The notes beneath the pieces are model-generated. The model made no database searches, was not told the origin of the DNA, and was given only the letters and a program-made list of their open reading frames with translations. Source: Corallium rubrum (Eukaryota; Cnidaria; Anthozoa; Scleralcyonacea; Coralliidae). From it: 64,000 nt of DNA. Position numbers and translations under genes: made by a program. Positions 43,983 through 54,756 of the stretch are shown piece by piece. The stretch spans positions 68,734,067 through 68,798,066 of the forward strand of contig OZ035997.1 of NCBI GenBank assembly GCA_964035015.1. Reading direction: 5' to 3'. Every line of letters starts with the position of its first letter. Positions within the stretch are counted from its first letter, which is position 1.

Positions 43983-46900
43983 CTCTGAATAGTAAAACAA
44001 AGCTGGGTACTCAGTACGAATCTCCACCAGTGTTTTCTTGGAATGGATCATACTTCTCCTGTCTGGATAGGTAATATCCATTCTTTCTTTTATTTTTTCC
44101 ATATCTGGCGATCGTTTTTTCCATTCCTTTTTTAGTACTTCTCGGTGTTGCTTCATTGAGTGCTCATCTTCACCCTCAGGGAAAGGGGGTTCCCAATTTA
44201 TCCCACCTCTTCGCAAGGATTTGGCACTGGCCTTTTCTTTATTTTCCTCTGATTTCCTTTTTTTATGTATTTCAACCTCTGGATCAGTCCTAAATCTTCT
44301 CTCGTTTCGGAACTTTTCATAAAGTTGTGCATACCATGAGTCCTAAAAGAAATAAGAAACAAAAAAAAACATAGGAATTATTTTACAGACCATTCTTTTG
44401 TTATACTGTAGAATAAAACATTGTGAACAGTACTGTTCCAGGGTTCAAACTAATGGTTATTAAATTCACTGGTCATCACAAAATGAATTTGCCTGCTGCG
44501 AAGTATGGGTCGTCACTAGTTTCCATCCATGAAATTGACGGACGTCTTTTTATCAGCAAAGGAAAAAGTGAAGACAAAACTACTTCACCGCAGTTTGATA
44601 GATGGAAACTAGTCTTAACCCATATATCTATTATACATGGGCCTGGAAACAAAAACGAGGGTTACCACGGTTACCGAGAAAGAAAATGGCAAATGTTTTC
44701 GACAAGAAACCGAAGAAACGTCTGGCTTCTTACACACTTTTCAGGGGCGGATTTAACCTACGTCAAACCCGTCGAGCGACTAAGGTAAAAAATCCGAACA
44801 ATAAATAATCCGGAAAACCCCGTTCTCCCGATCACCATGGTTTCAAATTCAAAATTTAAAACAAATCCGGATAACATTTCTTGGCTTAATATATTCTGGC
44901 CAATCACCACTCGTAATATTAAATTTAAACCAATCCTGAGCGAAATACGTCGAGAAAACGAAGTCCGTCAAACCGTGTTATGGCAGCCAATCAGCGCTCG
45001 TAATTTCCGATCTAGGCCAATGAAAAGCCAAGTCCGTCGAAACTGCTTGGCAAGGTATTTCGACGTACTTGGTATTTGATTGGTCGAGGTGTAAAATAAC
45101 GAGTTGTGATTGGCTGGGCTGAGCATGGTTTGCTGCACAGGCTGCAGGCTTCGACGGGTTCGACCAGTTCGACGTATGCGCCTTGAGTGTTATTCGTGCA
45201 ATGGCTTCTACAAGCGTGATTGAACGTGTGCTAGGCGCTCTAAAGAGCAATGATGAAAACTTACTTCGCCAAATCTTTCATGATTTGTCGAAGAAAATAC
45301 AATCGTACGGTATTCTCTCTGGTCGAGAGCATATAGCGCAGATTGGGAAAACCTTATACCGGCATTTTGGAGCGGAGACATACATTCCCAAATATGCCAT
45401 GAAGTGTGATACCAAGAGAAAAGCTAAGGCCACTGCCTTCAGGTATAGTAGGATAACTTTAATATCTTTATCTTCGTGTCTGCGCAAATCATCACATTCT
45501 AATTTACATGTTCTGTTGTAACTAAGTCTAAGCACAAATACTGTTTATACGGCCCTGAGTTGATATTTGCTGTGATGGTTTCATCATTCGAAAAAATGGA
45601 AAAAAATGGTTTCATCATTATTCGCGGTTAGACTAGTGACCGATCGTCAACTATTTTAAGAAAATTGAATTAATTATTTTTATGTAAGAATAAACAAGTG
45701 AAGAATCAAATATATTCACGATTCATTGAAGATGCGCTTTAATACATTAATTTATTCATGTCATGATGTGGCTTCACTTCGCCTTGAACCAGTTGAACGG
45801 AGCTGAGCACGAACGGAGTAATCTGACCACTTGTCTGTCAAGTGTTTAATATCAAATAACTTAATCCTTGATCCTTGTTGATAATATTGAATTTTTCATA
45901 ATTCTGAATTCTGTGTCAATGGTAAATATTTTCTATAGATCCGAAGCATCTGGCAACTGTTTGTATAGCTCTGCTTCTTTAATGCTGGTCGGTGATAACT
46001 CCTTGATTGAAGCCCTGCGAGCTATGACATCAATCGAGCTTCATCTTAATGCTGATTTTTACAGCAATCATCCACACTTCTTGTCTTCGTTCACAAAGCA
46101 CAAGGGAAGTATATTTTGTCAAAATTTTAAAAATCTTTTGCCCATGTCTGTTTCATATGAAGCACTTGACAGTGGTGTGTCTGGAGATCAGCTTGTCAGG
46201 CAAGAAGCTATTCTAAATTGTCATGACAAGCAATGGTCTAGTTTTTTATGTATTCTTGCTTTGGCTTCTGTTACCAATCGAAATGTTTATTCCTATTATC
46301 CCGACTGTAGAGAAGATAGGTTTAAATTACTTTTCAATTGTATGATTGAACCTTGCCCACCTATCAAAGCTGTGTCTGACCTTCATATATTGTTTTGCTT
46401 TGAAGGTATTACTAAACCAGGTGAAACATTTAAACCTACTCATTTTGTTCCTCTTATTTTTGAGGCAGCTGTAGCTAAGAGGAAACTACAACAACTAGCT
46501 GCTGCTCCCTCCAGCCGACCTAAGAAAATCTGCTCTATTAATGTTGAGGAAAGTACTAGCAAAAAAATTCAGTCTAAACTTTCTTTCCCCTGTAGTACTA
46601 GTGCAAGTCAGCAACAACATCCAGAGAAAGTGATAGTGCCTGAGTTAAATAATCGAATGATTCTTCCTTTACCTGCTTGTACTGATGTTAACAAAAAAAT
46701 TTTACCTTCCTTTTCCATAGTTTGTAGTACCGATACTACCTCTCAAGTCATACAACCAATAAATGAGTATGATGTTGCTTTTTATAGGAAAAAAGCCAAA
46801 GGTATTACTAATTTACAAATTGAAGCTTTGATTAAAAATGTTTTTAAACCTGAGAAATCATACCCCTTTCCTAAAACAAATAAAAGGAGTTTTCTTTACA

Positions 46901-49900
46901 AATGGCTTGAATCTTACCATTGGTTATGTTATTCACCAAGCTCTGATGGTGCGTTTTGTCTTCCCTGTGTGCTATTTGGGGACAGGTTCCCTGGAAAAGC
47001 TAGTAGAATAAAAAATCTTTTTTCAGAGCCTTTTAGGCATTGGAATGATGATGCTCGTTGCTTCAAAAAGCATACTGGAAGTGGAACAGCATCTTCTAAA
47101 ACATGTTTACATGATAGTACATCAGCCATTTACACATCAGTTCTTAGTCATTTATCAGGTAAAACACAACCAATTGAAATTATGATTGATAAAAATCTGA
47201 AAAAGGAAATTTCTGAAAATAGGAAAAAACTTATTCCTATCATTGACACCATCAAACTTTGTGGTCGTCTTGGTTTGGCTCTTAGAGGGCACCGAGATGA
47301 CTCAAAATATCATCCAGAAGTTGGAAATTATTCTCAAGGTGGGGTTGGTAACTTTATCGAACTTCTCAATTTTAGAGTTCGTGCTGGTGATAAAGAGCTT
47401 GAAGAACATGTAAAGAAATGTCCAAAAAATGCCTCATATATTTCTAAAAACTCTCAAAATGAACTGATTAAATGCTGTGGTCAGGTTATAACTGAAAAAC
47501 TTATTGGTGAAGTTAAACAAAACAAATTCTTTTCTATCATTGCTGATGAAGCAGCAGATTGTTCAAATAAGGAACAACTCTCACTTGTGCTACGTTTTGT
47601 TGGTGATGATTTAAATATACGGGAAGATTTTATCCAATTTATTCACTGCAAATGGGGCTTGTCTGGTGCAGATCTTGCATCAATTATTTTGAATGCATTA
47701 ACCAAGCTTACCTTAAATGTTGAAAATTGTCGTGGACAAGGGTATGATGGGGCAGGTGCTGTTGCTGGTCACATCAATGGTTTATCAGCACATATTTTGA
47801 GATTAAACAAAAAGGCCATTTACACCCACTGCTACAGTCATAGACTTAATTTGGCTATTTGTGAATCTTGTTCTGTGCCACTAGTGAGAAATACTTTTGC
47901 ACAGATCAAAGAACTTTCCTATTTTTTTAACTTTTCCCAGACTCGTCAAATGCTTTTGGAGAAAAATGTTTTAAAGTATTGTCCAGACTCAAGAAAAATG
48001 AAATTAAAAGATGTTTGTCGAACAAGATGGATTGAACGAGTAAATGGGTTGGACACATTTGAAGAGTTATTTGTTGCAATATTTTTTACTTTAGATGAAA
48101 TGGCTTCAAATTTGGAGAGACAGTGTAACCCTAGCACTTCATCTAAGGCTTCATCCTTTTTGGCACTTATTTCCTCATTTAAGTTTATTGTTGCTATGGT
48201 GATTACCAGAAATATTTTTGATTTGACTCTTCCTGTAACACAGTTGTTGCAGGACAAAGCAAATGATGTTATGGATGGTATTGATTTGATTCAGGCCCTT
48301 AAGAATTTAGGTGTTACAATCAGAAATAACATTGAGTTTTACCATGATCAGTGGTATCAGCAAGCCATTTCCCTCGCTGCTAAGGTGGATGTTGAAGAAA
48401 AAATGCCAAGAACAGCTTCAAGGCAAACTACAAGGGATAACCCCCCTGCTGCTAATGCCTCTGAATACTTTAAGCGAGCTGTTACAATACCTGTAATTGA
48501 TAATTTAAATGCAGATTTACTTGCTAGATTTAGTTTTATTAATATCAATGCTTACAATGGTTTAAGTATTGTCCCTGCAAAAATGATAGCATTATTAAAT
48601 AATCCAGGTAGAGGAAACAGTTGGAAGGAAAAGTTTAAAACATTTTGTAATTTTTATGAGGATGATTTTCCCAATCCACTTGCTTTAGATGGTGAGATAG
48701 AGCTATGGCAAGAATATTGGGAAACATCTAAACATTCTTGTCCTGACAGTGTTGCTGCTACGTTAAAGGCTATTGACTTTACTGCCTTTGAAAACATTAA
48801 AGTAGCACTGCGAATCCTGGCAACCCTCCCTGTGACATCTTGTGAGTGTGAACGCTCTTTTTCGGCTCTTCGCAGTTTAAAGAATTACAACAGAAGCACC
48901 ATGGTAGAAGAACGTTTAAATGGTCTGGCATTGATGCACGTTCATCAAGAAATAGAGCCAGATGTCCATGTAGTCATTAAAAAATTCTCTTCTGGTAACA
49001 GAAGGTTGGCATTTGGCTAGTTGCTTTTCATTTAAAAGCTTCATTTATTGATATATTATTTTAGTATCACCTATTTGCCACCACTTGCTGTGGTTTCTTG
49101 ACTTTAATACTAAGCTACAATGCCTGATTACAATTCAACATTTTCAACATCATTATAGTTACTAAATGAAAAGTTAAAATAATTAAAAAGAAAATTAATA
49201 AAAAAGTTTATACTAGGTATAACGCGATGAGATCAGTTTTTCTATTGTTATTGCATGATACAAAATCAATGCAGTGCAGATTATGCTCTTTTTCTCTTTG
49301 TTGTTCCTTCATCTCTTCTGCCGAAGTGTTCCATTTAATGGCCAATGTATATGTGTAGCTGATTCATATAAAATCGTTTACGCCAAAACCGGAGAACCGG
49401 TGAAAAACTCTCAAAGCACAGGAGAGATCAACTACAACTCTGCTCACAGGAGTTCCAAGCTCAACGAGGTTATTCCCAAGCGGTCACCCATCCAAGTACT
49501 AACCGGGCTTAACTTTTTGGTGTGAGGCAGCGCGCTAACAGCACACGCCACCTGTGCTCCCCTGCACGAGTTTGCTATGCATGAGTTTGAATCTTCAATA
49601 AGTATTAAATTTTCAAATGAATTTTTAATATAAATGTAGTGTGCTTTGCAGGCACCCACTGCCGCAGTGTTAAAATACAAATCGAAATATAGAAAAATGA
49701 CGTTGGTGTACTGCTAACTGCTTACTGCTGAAATGTAAAATTTACTGATGTTTGTAGCGAAAGCCATTTATCAGAATAAATTTACTTTTTCTTCATCGTC
49801 ATCGGATTTTAAAACATTACTATTTTCTATAACATTTAAATTTTCATAACTTTTCAATTGCCAAACCATAAATGACGTTTTAACAGAAATATCTTCTTTC

Positions 49901-52900
49901 TTGTTGGATGTTTTAGGTTAATAAGTTAGGAATTTGTAATTATGGGCCCTTGGGGTGGTGGGTAAAGGGTTAGAATGACTGGGATGGTGTGGAGAACTGA
50001 GCTGCTCCACATTCCATGAAATATCCCATATGGTCCCCTCTTCTAACCAAACTCCTTCTGATTTCCACATGGTCAGAGGTGTGGCAGGCGGGTTTCTGGC
50101 GCCTCAAAACCAGATAGCTCTCTTATTCTAAGCCAAGTTCTTTTAGAACGGGCTGTCCATGTCGGATTCACTGATTACACTACAGTCCTGTTGTTCTCTG
50201 TGTTTCCTAGGCATGCTGATGAGCTCTGATATAGAGCGAAACAGTCAGATTTATTGTACTTTTTTTTATACTGGCACTGCGTTCGTTCTATGTACTGAAA
50301 TAGTTGATTGAGTAATCAATATCAAACGATTACCAAAACCAAGGCCATATCCAACTACCCTAAGTAACCCCCATAATTTTGGTGGGGAACTTTTTTACAT
50401 ACGTCAAAATTATTAAATTTATTCCTAATTATTCAAGTTTTAAAATTTCCTCAAAATTTTTGAAACTTTTTGTGGAATACCACCTTAAAAATGATAAAAT
50501 GTCCTGTTAAAAACATGTCTTAAAACTTTTAAAATTTTGGTCAAAAGTGTTGTCAGAATGCGGGAAATGCCATTTCCGAGACCCAAATTTCAAAAATTTT
50601 CCGGTCAAAAATGATATGGGAAATCATTGCAATCGATGTAGACAACACTGTTTCGAAGCAACATTTTCGATTGATACCGAATCAATATTGATGTGGTGAT
50701 TTTACATCGCCGACTTCACCGGAATTGCCATTCTATCATACTGTGGGAAGTCATGGAAAGAACCAAATTAAAAACGTAAAAACCGTGCAGAGCAAATTGT
50801 AAAAGAGAATTATTTTGAGGCAAAGAACGCTTAACAGTGTTACTGACAGAATCCAATTGATACTTGTCGAAAAATAGAAAGTTTAAAGAGGTAAGTTATG
50901 TCATATTATTTACTTTATTCTACTTAGCTTGCATAATATTTACTTTATTCTACTTAGCTCACGTTCGACATGTTTTTACAGTGTTCTTTCCTAAGGCTCA
51001 CTAGCTACTGCGCGTGCGTGTCCCTCATTTCGTTTGTTATTTCGGACAGTAGTCAAATTATTTTGGCTGGTCATTGACCAGTAAGCCTCCATTATTTTGC
51101 GCCCTGCAGTGTTCCTAATTATTTTAGCTTACCTGTATCTCACCTCATACCTTAAATAAAGGTATGGTCCCTAGATTGTAACGATGTAGTTATATTTTAC
51201 AGTGTATTTAAAAAACAGTTATCATGCAAATTAAATACTGTAATAAAGAAAACATGCTTTCATCAATTAGAATTTACTTACATAACCTGATCCAATGGTC
51301 CTGTCTTTAAGGAATGGATAATCTTTAATTATCTGTTGACACATTTGTGTTAGCTGTTCACGTGTTGGATAACTATATTAAATAGAATTTATTGTATTCA
51401 GGTACAATGAACAGTGTAAGAATTACAAATGATAACCATTATATATATATATATAAAAAATAGGCTCTATTACGCTCTACCTTTCATGGTATCGAGCACT
51501 CTTGAACCATCCGCCAGCTTTGTAACATCCATGTTACAAACTTGCTTTAGTATATATATATATATATATATAATAAAAGTAGCGTGCTGCGTTGGCAGTG
51601 TAGAAACAACAATCGAAATACATGTATGGTAAGGTTAGATATATTGCCGAAACAGAGAACGTAGGAGTCTGACGTTTCGTGCGAAGGCCCTTCGTCAGAG
51701 AGAAACGTAAAGAGTGTAAACAAACAACCGTTGTTTGTTTACACTCTTTACGTTTCTCTCTGATGAAGGGCCTTCACTCAAAATGTTAGACTCCTACATT
51801 CTCTGTTTCGGCAGTATATCTAACCTTACTATATTTCGATTATATATATAATATATGACCATACTTCTCACATGGTTTTATAATACATTCAAACAAGAAC
51901 GAGGCGCCTGGTTGGTGTTCACTCAGGTTACTCAAATTACAGGAATATACTTACAGAGTGAATGTTGAGAAGTACTCAAACAGTCTGGCCAAAAACTGTT
52001 TCCTAAGTCTCCCGGTCATAAGTTTTACTTCCTTGGAGCTCAACACTCTTAACAACTCTGGGCGGAAATTTTTTGGTAAAGAGATACTTGCTGGCCATAA
52101 TTTCTTTGCATTGAATGCTGCACCTACAGGTGATTTCTTATCACCTTTGTAGCTTCCACAGGGACTGGTAACAACAACTTGTTCTCTAAAAAATGGTGCA
52201 AATAATGAGTGTGATTGTAAAAATATTTTTCTGAGATAGGAAATGATGAGAACATGCTTAATTACAATGATGTATTATTACCTGTATGAAAAACAAAAGG
52301 TCTGCAACAGACAGTCAGTATTTGAAAATGTGTTAAAATCTACCTTTCCCCCTTAATAATAATTATAAGAATTTTTACTGCAAGAACAAACTAACCAATT
52401 AGAACATAAAAATTTTATGAAACAATTTTTTCTTATTTAAAAATTTAATGCATTATAATTACAGTGACATGAGGCTAAGGATTAACTTCCAACTTCCTAA
52501 AACTATCTACAATTTTCAACAATTGTGAGGATGAGCATCTACTTTGCAAGGGACTGAGACAGCGCTTAGCAATTTCCTTTAGTCGTTTGTATTTACAATT
52601 GTGATAACTGTTAGCAATAACTACCCCAATAGCATACACATCACTTTTAAAGGACTGGGGGAATGTCCCATCAACAACTTCTGGAGCAATGTGGCAGTGT
52701 TCTTTTTTGTACCTCTTTTGTTCTTCTTTTGTAAGATTTTTCTTTTTAGTCTCACTATCTAGACAGGCCTTACCAAAATCTATTAAAATTGGTGAATAGA
52801 AATTTGAATTTTTTGTGATTAAAATATTGTCACTTTTAATATCATTATGAAGAATCTTCTTCAGATGTAAATAGCAAACAGCATCTGTAAGCTGTGAGAC

Positions 52901-54681
52901 AATGTGGAGCCACTGCTCCAAACCAGTAAATTGAATATCTCCACCATTAATTATGTTGTTTAAAGTAACAGATGATGAATCTTGACTTCCGTAGAACTGA
53001 GTTACAATGAAGAATGGGGTCTGGGTGTTGTTCATTCCATAAATTATGGGCAAATTTATATGACAACATTGCTGTATTTGAAATGCCTCTTTTTCAACCA
53101 TTCTTGAACTAGTTGAAATATCAAAGTATTTCACAGCCACTGGAATCGATCTAAATTTTTTAAGGAGAACAGTTCCAAATCTTCCTTGACCCAGAATACT
53201 ATCAGTTTCAACATCTTCCAAGAAGGAAGGGTCTAACTGCAAGACTTCCGGGCTTGGCTTTTCAGTAAAAAGACATTTTCCGGAAAAAACCCTTTTTGAT
53301 GTCCTCAATTTTTCTTTTTCATTCTCTGACATTCGCCACATTTTGAAATATTTTTCTCTGATAGATTTTTCTATCTGGATGGTATTTCCTAAATTCTCAT
53401 TCTCCTCCTTGAGCTTATCTAGCATGTCAGAGAGGTTTTTCTTTGACTGTTGGCGAACTTTTCTTTTTCTTTTATTGCGAGCTAAGCGTTGTTTTCTTTT
53501 ATTTTCTACAGAGTGCTTACATTGCCTCTTGCTCCTGGAAAAATTATATAAATCATAAATTTGTGTGTATTTTAAATTAATTTCTGGTGGACAGTGCAAC
53601 ATGGCTTAAACAAGTAAAATCATCTGGCATCGGATGTGAATTATTTAAAGGCCAGCCGTGGTTGATTCACAAGTTACTTCAATTCATACATACAGTACAT
53701 GTACATGCCAACTTATATATCTTAAATGATAACAGTGGCAGTGGAAGATGTTCTATATTCTCGGTTTTCATCTGACGTCACGGTGGCCATGTTGGTGCAC
53801 AGGAACAATGAAATGGCGGCCATGTTGGTGCACAACCTTTATCCTATGGGAATTTAACTCTATTCTTATTCAAATATTTTGTATTGTTTCACCACCCCCA
53901 CATGGTCACCGACCACGTGAGTGAAAACCGAGAATTGGAGGGACAATTAATCAATGAAATGATAAAGAGTATTGTACCCCCTCTCTAGCAAATTTTAGGT
54001 CTTTCTCAGCCCCACCTTATGAAATATTGGGGGCTTAGGCCCCTTCCTAGAAATATTGGTGGGAAGACTAGCCCATTAGCCCCCCTTGAATGATTTAAAC
54101 ACTGCATTACATGTAATTAACCTACCACAAATTATAAGTTAAAACTTAACAATAGGTTAATTTTCATTGTGGGTAAATGGATAATAACTCTGGCAATCAC
54201 CCAGTGCTGTAGTCAATTAATTTCAAAAGATAAGATATGGGATATCTTAAGTATCACATATAAGATACATGTATGTGGAATGCATGTACTACAGTAACTG
54301 CATATATTTCTTGATATTGACAATAGTTTGTTATAGGTATAAATTTATGTGATCTCCTTTTTCATGAGCGGCTTGCATTATATCATGCCACTCAAAAGAG
54401 GTACTAGTAAAAGGCGGTATAACCACCTTACACAGTAGCAGCAACTTAACTGCAGAAACATAAATGTATACTTGCAATTTGGTCTTAAATCATACGTTTG
54501 CAGTTCTCACTAACAGGCGGCTCATGAAGTGCCACATGAGTGAGGTAATGGTCAAAGGCGGCAGAAGCCACCATACACAAAAGCTAACAAATAGCACTGC
54601 AAATGCACAATCAAGACATTTTTTGGTTTTCTTGACAAAATAGACTGCCAAATTTCAAATGCAGATTAACTCAATATATAT

Positions 54682-54756
<75 letters not shown>

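Larger units (their letters stand above)
44742..50605 (+). mobile_element. OTU-hAT transposon (element B)
   Basis: Starts with CAGGGGCGGATTTAA, like elements A and C. At 50461-50605 it matches the right side of element A (AAATGATAAAATG, GGGAAATGCCATTT, GAGACCCAAATTTCAAAAAT) but then diverges, so the right terminal repeat and target duplication are missing or mutated. A 5S-derived repeat and a hammerhead repeat lie between the gene and the right end as later insertions. Confidence 0.75.

Noticed and set aside
49459-49556. Functional 5S rRNA gene
   Set aside because: Only the 3' half matches. The 5' half and the closing stem are absent.
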